From the NCBI RefSeq assembly GCF_001667375.1, contig NZ_LZIN01000075.1:1-64000 (forward strand): a DNA stretch of 64,000 bases, given 5' to 3'. The DNA comes from Mycolicibacter sinensis (GTDB lineage Bacteria > Actinomycetota > Actinomycetes > Mycobacteriales > Mycobacteriaceae). The position numbers and the translations under genes are program-made. The notes beneath the pieces were generated by a model. The model did no database searches, was not told the origin of the DNA, and saw nothing but the letters and a program-made list of their open reading frames with translations. Every line of letters begins with the position of its first letter. The stretch's first letter is position 1. This document shows positions 38,111-47,659 of this stretch, one piece after another.

Positions 38111-38668
38111 GTGTCGTTGGTGGCCGATCACTCACCGCATCACGATGTCGCGTCCGGCCGCTCGGGTGCGGCACGGCCTGAGCTGCTGCCCGCACATACT
38201 CGGACGTGTATGGGTTGCGGACCGCAGAATCCGCACGGTCTGCAGCTGGTGGTTTACCGCAGCGGCGACACGGTGTACGCGGACGTGACTTTCGACGAAC
38301 GCCACGTCGGCGCGCCCGGTCTGGCGCACGGCGGGGCGGTCGCCGCCGCCTGCGACGACGTGCTGGGGTTCGCGCTGTGGATTGCCGGCGCGCCCGCTGT
38401 GACACGCAGCCTGACCGTCGAATACCTCCAGCCGGTCGTGCTGCATCGATCCCACCGCATCACCGCGCACATTGCCTCCCGGGAAGGCCGCGTGCTGCAC
38501 ATCGGCGCAACCGGCACCGACCCCGAGGGGGCCACCCGATTCACCGCAAATGCGGTGTTCGTCGTGGTCACCGCCGATCACTTCGCCGCCTATGGCGACG
38601 TAGCAGCGTTCGAACATCTTCTTCGGCGGCTCGGGGACAACGGGGCGCCGAGCGATCCGGAATCCTGA
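38111..38668 (+). CDS. hotdog-fold acyl-CoA thioesterase (PaaI-like)
   Basis: 185-aa protein with a single hotdog domain. The core VGAPGLAHGGAVAAACDDVL near 60-80 matches the PaaI/4HBT-type active-site helix, and LTVEYLQPVVL follows near 108-118. An N-terminal CMGCGPQNPHGL segment is typical of a subgroup found in actinobacteria. It probably hydrolyses an acyl- or aryl-CoA. In this cassette it may adjust lipid or drug-like substrates for the MmpL transporter. Start GTG at 38111 or, better spaced from GAAGG, GTG at 38120. Confidence 0.87.
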   Translation: MSLVADHSPHHDVASGRSGAARPELLPAHTRTCMGCGPQNPHGLQLVVYRSGDTVYADVTFDERHVGAPGLAHGGAVAAACDDVLGFALWIAGAPAVTRSLTVEYLQPVVLHRSHRITAHIASREGRVLHIGATGTDPEGATRFTANAVFVVVTADHFAAYGDVAAFEHLLRRLGDNGAPSDPES

Positions 38669-38675
38669 CCCGCAA

Positions 38676-38708
38676 CCCGTAACGCTATTACTAGTAGCGC
38701 AGCGCTAC
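38676..38708. promoter_or_regulatory. candidate TetR operator 2, with perfect 15-bp palindrome
   Basis: CCCGTAACG (38676-38684) and GTAGCGCAGCG (38694-38704) repeat the modules of operator 1. The latter extends to GTAGCGCAGCGCTAC (38694-38708), a perfect palindrome around a central A, a good size for a TetR dimer half-turn site. It lies about 50 bp before the DUF6188-like start and may let the repressor control that gene and mmpL separately from the thioesterase. Confidence 0.6.
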
Positions 38709-38758
38709 TTGCCGTACCATTTCAGTGCAGACCGGTTGGGCGTCGACGGAGGTGCGCG

Positions 38759-39193
38759 ATGTACACCACGTGGATCGAAGGTTGCACCGTGCAGCGGATG
38801 TCGTTGCAGGGTGATCTGGTGTTGAGCTTTGATGACGCCAACGAGGTAGTCATCAGTTGCCTGCTGTGGCTTGCCCTGCCGGCTAGCGGTGAGTTTCCGG
38901 CCGAGGAAGTGCTCATCGACCCGCGCGAGGTCGCCGCCCACCAACGTCCGCTACTGGATCTGGCGGGTGCGGTGTGCACGAAGGCATGCCACGACGATTC
39001 CGGTCGGCTACTCCTGAGCTTCTCCAACGGCCTGCGCATCGAGGTCAGCGCCAACGAGCGCGCCACCGCCTGGGAGCTCTACGGCAAACACCACGGTTAC
39101 ATGGCGTGCCTGCCGCACGGCAGGGTCAAGGTGGTCCGCCATGACATCCCCTACGACGAGGACGACAATGCCGGTGCAACGACCCCCAACTAA
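38759..39193 (+). CDS. DUF6188-like protein upstream of mmpL
   Basis: 144-aa soluble protein. The end AWELYGKHHGYMACLPHGRV and LLLSFSNGLRIEVSANERAT resemble mycobacterial DUF6188 proteins, in which EAWELYG and a C-terminal G-rich loop are conserved. This is my recollection of the family and is not certain. It is preceded by GGAGG 6 nt before its ATG, the strongest ribosome site in the cassette. It occupies the place where an MmpS accessory gene often precedes mmpL, but has no transmembrane helix and does not look like MmpS. Function unknown. Confidence 0.75.
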   Translation: MYTTWIEGCTVQRMSLQGDLVLSFDDANEVVISCLLWLALPASGEFPAEEVLIDPREVAAHQRPLLDLAGAVCTKACHDDSGRLLLSFSNGLRIEVSANERATAWELYGKHHGYMACLPHGRVKVVRHDIPYDEDDNAGATTPN

Positions 39194-39247
39194 GGATCTT
39201 CGTCATCGCCGGCAGCCGAGTCATTGTGACCGGCGGCAGCGTCTTTC

Positions 39248-42200
39248 GTGGGCGCAGGCGCGGTGAGTGCGGACAACCCGGGCGGTGCGGGCACGGCAAC
39301 CCTGCCTGTGCGGGCCCGCAACGGGGTGGCCGATCCGGGCCAATCCAGTGAGTACAGCAGCCGGTTAGCAACACTGGCCGGGTTCACGGTGCGTCATAAA
39401 GCACTGGTCATCGGCGGCTGGATCGCCGTCGCCGTGCTGCTTGCACTGGTGTTCCCGCAGCTGGAAACGGTGGTACGGCAGCAATCGGTGAACCTGATCC
39501 CCCGCGACGCCGCGTCGTTTCAAACCGTGGACCGCATGAGCGCGGCCTTCGGTGAACAGGGCTCCAAAACGATGCTGGTCGTGGCGATGGAAGACCCCGA
39601 CGGCTTAACCGCGCCGGTGCGCAACCGCTATGAGCAGTTGGTGGTGCAGCTGCGCGCCGATACCGACCACGTCTTGCTGGTTCAAGATCTGCTCGCCGAC
39701 CCGGTCACCGCGGCGCATGCGACCAGCAATGACGGCAAAGCCTGGTATCTGCCGGTGGGTGTGGCCGGCACCCTGGGTGACCCCAAGGCCGCCGAATCCG
39801 TCCAAGCCGTGCGCGACATCGCCGCCGGTTTATTCGCCGGTTCACCGACGACCGTGCACGTGACGGGCCCGGCGGCCACCTTCAACGACCAGATCGCTGC
39901 CGCCGAACACGACCTGCTGCTGATCTCGATCGCCACCGCCGCGCTGATCGCACTGATCCTGCTGATTGTCTACCGGTCGGTGTTCACCGCCTTGCTGCCC
40001 CTGCTGGTGATCGGGGTCAGCCTGGCCGTCGGCCGTGGTGTGCTGTCTGTCCTCGGCGAGAGCGGCATGCCCGTCTCGCAGTTCACCGTGGCGTTCATGA
40101 CCGTGATCCTGCTCGGGGCGGGCACCGACTACACGGTGTTTTTGATCAGCCGCTACCACGAACAGCGCCGCGCACATGTCCCCGCCGATCAGGCCGTCAT
40201 TCATGCCACCGCCAGCATCGGGCGCGTGATCCTGGCCTCGGCGGCCACCGTTGCGCTGGCCTTTTTTGCCATGGTTTTCGCTCGCCTCAGTGTTTTCGCC
40301 GGGCTCGGCCCGGCCTGCGCGGTCGCCGTGCTGGTCGGATTCCTGGCCACCGTGACCCTGTTGCCGCCGGTGCTGGCGCTGGCCGCCCGCCGTGGAATCG
40401 GCGAGCCGAAATCCGATCGAACCCGCCGCTACTGGAACAGTGTCGCTGTCGCGGTGGTCCGCCGGCCGGTGCCACTGTTGGCCGTGAGCCTGGTGATCCT
40501 GCTGGCCCTCTCGGCCATCGCCACCACGATGAAGATCAGCTACGACGACCGCAAAGGCCAGCCTGCCACCACCGCCAGCAACCAGGGTTACCAACTGCTG
40601 GATCGCCACTTCCCCAAAGACGTCGTCATCACCGAATTTCTCGTCGTGGAGAACCCCGACGACATGCGCACCAGCAAAGGTCTGGCCGACCTCGACGAGA
40701 TGGCCTCCCGGGTCGCCCAAGTATCCGGGGTCACCAAAGTCATCGGGATAACCCGCCCCACCGGCACCCGTCTCGAACAAGCCCAACTGTCTTGGCAGAA
40801 CAGGCAGATCGGCGACAAGATGGCCGACGCCGTCGCCGATGGCGACGCACGAAAAGGCGACCTCACTCAACTCACCGACGGCGCCGATCAACTCGCTGGC
40901 GGCCTGGCCCAGCTCGATGCCGCCCTGCACGCGATCTTGACCCCGCTGTCGGGCGTACTGGCCCGAGCCCAATCCGGTGACACCCTGCTGTGGTCATCTC
41001 GACCGTTGCTGCAAGAACTTTCGGCCTCCGCACCCACCGTCGACCAAGCCATCCAATCCGGCCCCGGGCTGCGGTCGCGGGCGGATCAAGCCGAAACCGC
41101 CCTCGCCGTGCTGGCCCCCCTCGTCGATGGCCTGAACACTTCCGAGTGGTGTGCCACCACGCCGCAATGCGCGCAAATCCGTAACCAGGTCCGGATCCTG
41201 GTGAGTTTGCGCGATAACGGATTCTTCACCGAAGTCGCCACCCTCGGCGATCGCTACAACCCTGACACCGACGCCACCATTGCTGGCACCCTTGCCGACA
41301 TACAAGCCGCTGCCGCAGCACTTGACAAGGCCTTCGGAACTCAGGGTGATCCCGCGGACCCGGCCGGCAACATCGGCCGGCTCCAAGAGGGCGTCGGCCA
41401 ACTCGCTTCCGGGGCGCAAGCGCTGGCCGCCGGTGTGCACGCCCTGGCCGACAGCAACATCGAAATGTTGGCTCGGATGGGCCAGGTCGCCGCCCAACTG
41501 CAGAACTCGGCCCGCGCCAGCGCCGGCTCTGACGCAGCGAGCGGTTTCTACCTGCCCGCCAGTGCCTTCGATAACCGTCAATTCACCGACGTTGCCAAAC
41601 AATTCCTCTCACCCGATGGCAAAACCGCCCGCTTTGTCGTCGAATCCAGCTACGACCCCTACAGCGCGCAGGCGATCACCCTCGCCCGCCAGATCGTCGA
41701 GACCGCCGACACCGCCCGCCCCAACACCACCCTGGCCAACGCCACTATCGCCGTTGCCGGGTTCCCCGCCGTCAACTCCGACATCCAACGGCTCCTGTCG
41801 GCTGACTTCACCCAACTGGCCATCAGCACCCTGGTCATCGTCGGACTCATCCTCATCCTGCTCTTGCGCGCCCTGCTCGCCCCGCTATACCTGCTGGGGA
41901 CGGTCGTGCTGAACTACCTGGCCTCACTGGGCATCGGAGTGCTGGTCTTCCAATGGGGACTCGGCTACGAAATCGCCTGGCCCGTCCCGTTGCTGGCTTT
42001 CATCATCCTGGTAGCCGTCGGCGCCGACTACAACATGCTGCTCGTCTCACGGCTGCGGGAGGAATCCAAACACAACATTCGCGTAGGGGTACTGCGCACC
42101 GTCGCCCGCACCGGCTCGGTCATCACCTCGGCCGGAATCATCTTCGCCGCCAGCATGTTCGGACTGATGTTCGGCTCCATCGCGATCATGATCCAAGTCG

Positions 42201-42379
42201 GCCTCATCATCGGCTGCGGACTCCTACTCGACACATTCCTCGTTCGCACCCTCACCGTCCCCGCCATCGCCACACTCCTGCGCGAAGCCAGCTGGTGGCC
42301 CAACACGCCGCGCTCTATCCCACCTCCACACCGTCAGGCCCGCCTGAGCGATCCGTATTACGACACAGGCACCCTGTAA
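39248..42379 (+). CDS. MmpL-type RND transporter
   Basis: 1043-aa RND-superfamily exporter of the MmpL kind. TM1 (ALVIGGWIAVAVLLALVFPQ, about 51-70) is followed by a large periplasmic loop, then TM2-6. A second loop of about 330 residues and TM7-12 follow. The proton-relay motifs are GAGTDYTVFLISRYHEQRR in the first half and VAVGADYNMLLVSRLREE in the second. MmpL proteins export lipids, siderophores and drugs. Mobile location and TetR control favour drug or toxic-lipid efflux, by inference. GTG at 39248; GTG at 39263 also possible. No MmpS gene nearby. Convergent with the recombinase genes. Confidence 0.93.
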   Translation: MGAGAVSADNPGGAGTATLPVRARNGVADPGQSSEYSSRLATLAGFTVRHKALVIGGWIAVAVLLALVFPQLETVVRQQSVNLIPRDAASFQTVDRMSAAFGEQGSKTMLVVAMEDPDGLTAPVRNRYEQLVVQLRADTDHVLLVQDLLADPVTAAHATSNDGKAWYLPVGVAGTLGDPKAAESVQAVRDIAAGLFAGSPTTVHVTGPAATFNDQIAAAEHDLLLISIATAALIALILLIVYRSVFTALLPLLVIGVSLAVGRGVLSVLGESGMPVSQFTVAFMTVILLGAGTDYTVFLISRYHEQRRAHVPADQAVIHATASIGRVILASAATVALAFFAMVFARLSVFAGLGPACAVAVLVGFLATVTLLPPVLALAARRGIGEPKSDRTRRYWNSVAVAVVRRPVPLLAVSLVILLALSAIATTMKISYDDRKGQPATTASNQGYQLLDRHFPKDVVITEFLVVENPDDMRTSKGLADLDEMASRVAQVSGVTKVIGITRPTGTRLEQAQLSWQNRQIGDKMADAVADGDARKGDLTQLTDGADQLAGGLAQLDAALHAILTPLSGVLARAQSGDTLLWSSRPLLQELSASAPTVDQAIQSGPGLRSRADQAETALAVLAPLVDGLNTSEWCATTPQCAQIRNQVRILVSLRDNGFFTEVATLGDRYNPDTDATIAGTLADIQAAAAALDKAFGTQGDPADPAGNIGRLQEGVGQLASGAQALAAGVHALADSNIEMLARMGQVAAQLQNSARASAGSDAASGFYLPASAFDNRQFTDVAKQFLSPDGKTARFVVESSYDPYSAQAITLARQIVETADTARPNTTLANATIAVAGFPAVNSDIQRLLSADFTQLAISTLVIVGLILILLLRALLAPLYLLGTVVLNYLASLGIGVLVFQWGLGYEIAWPVPLLAFIILVAVGADYNMLLVSRLREESKHNIRVGVLRTVARTGSVITSAGIIFAASMFGLMFGSIAIMIQVGLIIGCGLLLDTFLVRTLTVPAIATLLREASWWPNTPRSIPPPHRQARLSDPYYDTGTL

Positions 42380-42491
42380 CCGCCGCAGATTGGGGGATTA
42401 CGGCTACGGGTGCGTGGTTTCGGCGCCACAATGGCTGGAATCGCGAGTGAAGTGCAGGCGGTGCCCCAAGCCGTTGTTGCGATGGCACCCA

Positions 42492-42905
42492 TTAGCCGCC
42501 GCCCCCTGCACCGTTTCCGGCGTCGAGTTGTCCGTAGAGCAGTGCGATTGTCGATTCTTGTTCGGCAAGCTTGGTTCTCAGTGCGCGGATCTCACCGTCC
42601 TTGGCGACCAGTTGGGCACGTAGGGCGGCTACGACGGTGCTCTCGCGGCCCGTCGCGGCGTCGAGCGAAGGCGGCTGGCGTCGGTAGGCGTCGATGATCG
42701 CGACGAGGTCGCGGTGCTTGTAGACGGTCTTGCGTTCTACGCCGGCGCGGGCAGCGACGGTGGATATGTTGATGATGGCGTTGGTCTTGCGCAGGTGTTT
42801 GATGGCGCGTTCGATATCCCGGCGCTTGGTCTGGGAGATGTTCTTACGGTAGTCGGCCAGGGCGCGGCGGGCGTTATCCGAAGGGGGAGGGGGGCGTTGC
42901 CTCAT
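42492..42905 (-). CDS. tnpC: DUF6262-type TnpC-like accessory protein
   Basis: 137-aa protein. A basic N-terminal half contains a helix-turn-helix-like stretch (INISTVAARAGVERKTVYKH, about 52-71). A C-terminal coiled coil with heptads follows (VVAALRAQLVAKDGEIRALR and TKLAEQESTIALLYGQ). This matches the DUF6262 family, the third gene beside paired tyrosine recombinases in Tn554-like elements. In Tn554 TnpC is not essential but affects efficiency and orientation of insertion. ATG at 42905 overlaps the tnpB stop (ATGA). A longer frame to 43100 is a shadow inside tnpB. Confidence 0.87.
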   Translation of the reverse strand: MRQRPPPPSDNARRALADYRKNISQTKRRDIERAIKHLRKTNAIINISTVAARAGVERKTVYKHRDLVAIIDAYRRQPPSLDAATGRESTVVAALRAQLVAKDGEIRALRTKLAEQESTIALLYGQLDAGNGAGGGG

Positions 42906-45130
42906 CCGGGTGCGTTGGGGTCGGCTTTGCGTAGAACAGATTCGTGGCTGCCGCGGGTCTTGACCTTCAACAGCGGCAACCGGTTTGAGGCACCAGCACC
43001 GCCCACACTGGCTCCGTTCGCGAGGCCCTCGGTGTCGGTGTGCAGACGCTCGATGATCGCGTCCAGAGAGGCGATCTCCCGGCGCCGTTCGTGAATCCAC
43101 ACGTTGTCGTCGGTGAGTTCCCGCCCGCTACGTCGCCGGTACTGTTCGCGGCGGACCTCGATCAAGTTGACGGTCTTGGCGCGCTGCGCGATCAATTCGT
43201 CGAGATGAGTGGCGTCGGTGGCGAAATGCCCGCATGACAGACAAGCATTTCCTTTGTCACAGCTCTTCAGCGGAGGAAGCAGGCACACGCCGTTGGGAAG
43301 TACCCGATCCGTGCGGGCCGCCAGTTGAGTCATGTCATAAATATCGGATGGACTGATTGCGATATCGGTGCCGTGTGCGCCGACCTTCTTGTGCCGCAGG
43401 AATTCTGACTCAGCTGTTGCAGCAAGCGTCGCAGCGTAGCGCAGGGTCATCTCAGGGGATGCGTGCCCAAGGTATCGCTGTACCACGTGAATGGGAACGC
43501 CGTCGTTTAGCAACTCGGTGGCCCGGGTATGGCGCAGCCGATGGGTCTGGCTGAACCGCAGCGGACGCCCGGCCGAGTCGGCCAGGCCGTGAACCTTGTC
43601 GAGTTTGTTCAGTGCCACACCGTAGGACTGGTAGGTGCGGGCCCGGTGGCCCTGATGCTGGTGGCGCAGTCCGAGGAACAGGTACTTCGGGCTCAGCCCA
43701 GGGTAGCGGCGGCGAACCCACTGTTGCTGTTCGGTGATCACGTTGACCACCGCCTTCTCAACCAGGATCGACGGCAGTACCCCGTCGACCTTGGTCTGCT
43801 GGTAGCGCAACTTGGCGACGAATGCGTTGGGGTCATCGGAATCTGTGGGGCGTTCCGGGCCGGGAATAGCGGTCAGAGGGTCGAAGTCGAGCATCAGTAT
43901 CTCCGAGGCTCGGCGTCCGGTCAGCGCCTGCAGCAGCCAGACGCGCGCGGCTTGCGGGTCTCCGAGGCCGGCGACAACCGAGATCGTTGCATCAGGGTGA
44001 GTGATGGCCACCGGCATACCGCGATCGGCCGCCAGCACATCGAGGTAGCACAGCATCTGCTGCAATTCCGACGTGGAGAACCACGTCAGCTCCCGCTGCC
44101 GGTTGGCGCGGCGCGTTCGAAACGCCGCGCCCCACAGACGCGTGTAGGTGTCGGTGATCTGAGCCCACCGGGGGTCGCCGGTCGCCGCAGCGGCTTCCTC
44201 GGCGTGATCAACCATGAAGGCGTAGAACACCTGGGCCTGCGACTGGGTCGAGTCCACCGCGGATGCTGACAACGGCCGGTCTGGTTTGAACTGTGCGGAT
44301 GGGGATTTCAGGTAGTTGGAGAACTCGGTGAACAACAACCGCAGGGCGGCGCGGTCATCGGCCAACAGTGGGGTGCTGATGTTGCGGGCGGCCAAGAACG
44401 GGCCGAGGTGCCTGGCCATGTTGCGAGCACGATCGGCTACCGATGACCAGCGCAGCAATTCCGCGGTTATGGAGGTGCGCAGCCAGAACCGCACGCCCTC
44501 ACGCAGCCAGGGCGGGTGGATCGCGGCAAGTTTGACGACTTGGTCATGGCTGGGTTCATGTTCGCGCTGTGGTATGCGGGGATCAGCCCGTAGATCCCAG
44601 ATGTCATGGGCCCACCACGGGGCATCGGTGCAGCGCACCGATACGTAAAGATGCAGGTGCTCGATCAAGGCCACGACCTGGCGCCGAGCCCCCGCGGAGG
44701 GCAGGCGGGCGTTGCGGCGCTCAAAGCGCACCACGGCGTGACGTACGACATCCTCGGCCGCGAGGTCTGCAATGCTCACTGGAGGCCGGTGATACCGCTG
44801 CTGGTGCTCGGCGGCGGCGTCGGTCAAGGCGACGGCCGTCCACTTCAGCAGGAACGGCTCGATCTTGCGGATTCCTTCGTGGCCGCACAACCACACCCAC
44901 CACGCCATTTCTTGGCGAAAGCGTTCTGGGACATCGGCGGGGGTGAAGTCGTGGCCGTCGGGATTGTTCAGGTAGCGCTGGTTGCGCACGAACACGGCGT
45001 CGAACGGTGCAGCGTCGATGCGGTAGTGCAAAGTTCGCCACGATTCAGGGACCTGCTGCCATTGCCGATCCCACACGGTGGCCGCCGCGGATCCTGCAGA
45101 ATCGACGTGACTGTTACGGGGTTGAGTCAT
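42902..45130 (-). CDS. tnpB: TnpB-like large tyrosine recombinase
   Basis: 742-aa tyrosine recombinase. A long N-terminal DNA-binding region (about 1-330) precedes the catalytic domain. Its first Arg is in LTGRRASEILML near 404, the HxxR box is TQTHRLRHTRATELL-like (SQTHRLRHTRAT) near 528, then RYLGHASPEMTLRYA with the Tyr near 563. A C-terminal extension has a Cys/His cluster, CLLPPLKSCDKGNACLSCGH near 612-632, likely a zinc site, and a helical tail. Size and tail resemble Tn554 TnpB. ATG at 45130 overlaps the tnpA stop by 17 bp. Confidence 0.93.
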   Translation of the reverse strand: MTQPRNSHVDSAGSAAATVWDRQWQQVPESWRTLHYRIDAAPFDAVFVRNQRYLNNPDGHDFTPADVPERFRQEMAWWVWLCGHEGIRKIEPFLLKWTAVALTDAAAEHQQRYHRPPVSIADLAAEDVVRHAVVRFERRNARLPSAGARRQVVALIEHLHLYVSVRCTDAPWWAHDIWDLRADPRIPQREHEPSHDQVVKLAAIHPPWLREGVRFWLRTSITAELLRWSSVADRARNMARHLGPFLAARNISTPLLADDRAALRLLFTEFSNYLKSPSAQFKPDRPLSASAVDSTQSQAQVFYAFMVDHAEEAAAATGDPRWAQITDTYTRLWGAAFRTRRANRQRELTWFSTSELQQMLCYLDVLAADRGMPVAITHPDATISVVAGLGDPQAARVWLLQALTGRRASEILMLDFDPLTAIPGPERPTDSDDPNAFVAKLRYQQTKVDGVLPSILVEKAVVNVITEQQQWVRRRYPGLSPKYLFLGLRHQHQGHRARTYQSYGVALNKLDKVHGLADSAGRPLRFSQTHRLRHTRATELLNDGVPIHVVQRYLGHASPEMTLRYAATLAATAESEFLRHKKVGAHGTDIAISPSDIYDMTQLAARTDRVLPNGVCLLPPLKSCDKGNACLSCGHFATDATHLDELIAQRAKTVNLIEVRREQYRRRSGRELTDDNVWIHERRREIASLDAIIERLHTDTEGLANGASVGGAGASNRLPLLKVKTRGSHESVLRKADPNAPG

Positions 45131-46418
45131 GGCTCACCTTCCAGCCGGCGACGAAGCTCTTCCACTGCGCGACCGTGCGCATCTCGGCGTCGGCGGTCAC
45201 CCACCCGTAGATCGACAGCGTGGTCTGCACATCGGCGTGGCCGAGACGGCGCATCACCACGTGTTCAGGCACCCCAGACAACAGCAGAGCTGTAGCGTGG
45301 GTGTGGCGCAGCCAGTGAGGAGTCCAGTCCTGCGGCAACACATCAGCATGGGCGGCCGTGAGGGTGTCCACCTTGTCGTAGACGGTTTCCGGGCGCAACG
45401 GTGCATAGCGCTGGCCGCGTGCCAGATTGACGAACACGAAGTGCGACGCCAGATCGGCAACCGCGACGTCGGCGGCCCACCCGATCAGCTGCCACACGTA
45501 CTCGCTGTAGAGGGCTACCAGATCATCGCCGATGTAGATCCGGCGTGCACCGGACTTGGCTCGTACCCCATGGGGGTGATCGTCGCGGCCGGCCACCAGA
45601 ATCGACGGAGTCTCACCCCCGGTGATATGGAAATCATTGTGGCGCAAAGATAATGCTTCACCTATTCGCATTCCGGTCTCGGCCAGGACGGCGAAGAATA
45701 ACCGGTCACGCAAACCCGCCTCGCTGCCGGTCCACTCACCCGACGGCGACTGCACACTGCAGCCATCCAGGATGGCGTTGACTTGATCGGGCAACAACAC
45801 CGGCGTCTCGCTGCGATTGGGTGCACGCCGGCGGTGCACAGGCACCTCCTGATCACGTCGCGGTCCGACACCAGCCAGGGTGGGGGCATAGCGGCGCCGC
45901 GAGGATCGGGCGTGGGAGGAAAACAAGCGGCGGTACGGGCGGGTCAAATCGTGGGCGTCGGCGAAGTACCGGTACATCGACAACACCGCAGCCCCCCGCG
46001 GCTGCAACGACGACTCGGCCATCCCAGGCCCGGGCTCACCGATACGGACCATGCCCGGCAGATCCCCAGTCCGCAGATAACACAGGAACTCGCCAAACAG
46101 GCTAGTGGGAAAATCATCCCAGGCCGCGCCGGTGTGTTCGAGCACCGTCCACCACGCCGATAGCCCGTATGCGTAGGCACGCACCGTATTTGGAGACGCG
46201 CCCTGATCTGCGAGGAACCGCAAGTACTCTCGGGCAGGTGCAACGGGTAGCCGATCGGCGCCGACCACCGTGTAGGTATCAGGCCGGTCCGGGAAACACA
46301 GCCGCTGCACCCGCGCCACGTTCAGCAGCCTCTCGCGCCGTTCATGGAGTTTTACCGCGACGGAAATCGTCGAGGCGGACCACTTGATGCCGCTCTTCCG
46401 GGGCTGATCCGCTAGCAC
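45114..46418 (-). CDS. tnpA: TnpA-like tyrosine recombinase
   Basis: Up to 434-aa tyrosine recombinase. A SAM-like core-binding domain has YLRFLADQGASPNTVRAYAY near 65-84. The catalytic residues are Arg in ETGMRIGEALSLRH near 250, the HxxRH box HWLRHTHATALLL near 368, LGHADVQTTL, and the nucleophile in SIYGWV near 401. GTG at 46418 overlaps the ImmA gene by 77 bp; GTG at 46319, just after the ImmA stop at 46342, is an attractive shorter start. It is coupled to tnpB by overlap. With tnpB and tnpC it forms the element's transposition module. Confidence 0.92.
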   Translation of the reverse strand: MLADQPRKSGIKWSASTISVAVKLHERRERLLNVARVQRLCFPDRPDTYTVVGADRLPVAPAREYLRFLADQGASPNTVRAYAYGLSAWWTVLEHTGAAWDDFPTSLFGEFLCYLRTGDLPGMVRIGEPGPGMAESSLQPRGAAVLSMYRYFADAHDLTRPYRRLFSSHARSSRRRYAPTLAGVGPRRDQEVPVHRRRAPNRSETPVLLPDQVNAILDGCSVQSPSGEWTGSEAGLRDRLFFAVLAETGMRIGEALSLRHNDFHITGGETPSILVAGRDDHPHGVRAKSGARRIYIGDDLVALYSEYVWQLIGWAADVAVADLASHFVFVNLARGQRYAPLRPETVYDKVDTLTAAHADVLPQDWTPHWLRHTHATALLLSGVPEHVVMRRLGHADVQTTLSIYGWVTADAEMRTVAQWKSFVAGWKVSHDSTP

Positions 46419-47595
46419 CGCGCATCCCGACGGCAGCCATCGGGCGCCTGTCAGATGCAGGTGAAGGCCGTTGCGTAGCCAGGAACCATTCGAGCAGATC
46501 CGATGGAAATATCATTGACTCGCGTGCGGCCAGCATCGGCACCGAGGCATCCCCGTAGCAGCGTTCCACCCACTTGCGCAGCAGCCTGGGCCGCTCGGGG
46601 TCACGTTCGTTCCATCCGGGTTCCGTCATACCCCAGGTATGCCCAGTCTCAGGATTGATCCGTGAATACAGTTGTGTGGTAAGCATTTTTGCGCGATCAG
46701 CGTCGATCAATCCCGAGTCACGCATGTGCATGATCAGCGAACCCAACGACAAGCCCCACTTGTCCTTGAGCGGTTTGAGGTTCAACAGTGACATCACCTG
46801 TGGCAACTCCGGCGCCAGCGCGGCGACGGGCGCCAACAACTCGGTGGCGAACCGGTTGGCCTCCAACTCCTCGCCCGAGTTCACCGAGCAGTGCCCACGG
46901 CTGTGCAACACCAAATGCCCCAACTCATGGGCAACGGTGAATCGGGTCCGTTCCCACGACTCGGATTCGCGCAACACTACGAGCGGGCGATCCCGGTGTC
47001 GTCCCACCCAACTCGAATAACCCAAGTGCTTCTCGTCACGCGCTCTCCCCGGTGTGGCCGCGAACTCGCTCTCCCACTCACCCGGAGTGCGCCGCCGGAC
47101 GATCACCGGTGCACCCAATCGCTCAGTTTCATACATCAAATCATCCAGTGGCTCATGAGGTTCTAGCCCCATCGCCTCGCGCAGCCACCCTGCGGCCTGG
47201 ACCGCGCTCGGCCGGTGATGATCCTTGCCGCAGATCGACGGGACCTTCACATGAGGCAATTTCGACCGCTCATCCAGGTCGCCGAGAAAATCGCCGGCGA
47301 GCGAAGCGAACGTCGCCAAGAAGTCCTGCTCGCCAACAGTCATCGACTTTGGCGCCCGGAAAAGCAACTCACCCGCCGATACGCGAGACTGCGGTTCCGA
47401 GCTGAAAAACCGTGCAGGAAAGCGGAACAACTCCGACAGCCCCGCAACCTCATCAACGGACAACATGATCGTCGAAGACTTCTCGATCTTCGTCTGGCGG
47501 GCATTGCTCCAGCCAACCAGGCCCACCACAGAAGTTGCCGTCATGCGCCGCAATAGCCGGGCCTGCCGGACCCGTGCACCAAAAACCTCGATCAT
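46342..47595 (-). CDS. XRE helix-turn-helix and ImmA/IrrE metallopeptidase-like protein
   Basis: 417-aa two-domain protein. The N-terminal XRE HTH (VRQARLLRRMTATSVVGLVG, WSNARQTKIEKSSTIM, about 8-50) is followed by an ImmA/IrrE (COG2856) domain with the zinc motif FTVAHELGHLVLHSRG near 218-233 and the later Glu in EELEANRFATELLAP. Proteins of this type cleave repressors in ICE and phage control, or act as antitoxin-like partners (Rv2515c of M. tuberculosis has the same layout and size). Here it lies upstream of tnpA, overlapping it, so it may regulate transposition or neutralise the upstream protein. ATG at 47595. Confidence 0.9.
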   Translation of the reverse strand: MIEVFGARVRQARLLRRMTATSVVGLVGWSNARQTKIEKSSTIMLSVDEVAGLSELFRFPARFFSSEPQSRVSAGELLFRAPKSMTVGEQDFLATFASLAGDFLGDLDERSKLPHVKVPSICGKDHHRPSAVQAAGWLREAMGLEPHEPLDDLMYETERLGAPVIVRRRTPGEWESEFAATPGRARDEKHLGYSSWVGRHRDRPLVVLRESESWERTRFTVAHELGHLVLHSRGHCSVNSGEELEANRFATELLAPVAALAPELPQVMSLLNLKPLKDKWGLSLGSLIMHMRDSGLIDADRAKMLTTQLYSRINPETGHTWGMTEPGWNERDPERPRLLRKWVERCYGDASVPMLAARESMIFPSDLLEWFLATQRPSPASDRRPMAAVGMRGASGSAPEERHQVVRLDDFRRGKTP

Positions 47596-47659
47596 CGTGC
47601 GCTCGATTCAACATCACCCGAGTGGGAGCCCCGCATGCACCCAGCAGTGTGCACGAGGG

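Noticed and set aside
42492..46418. Recombinase-in-trio (RIT) element
   Set aside because: RIT elements have three tyrosine recombinases flanked by inverted repeats; here the third gene is a small coiled-coil DUF6262-type protein, which fits the Tn554 type.
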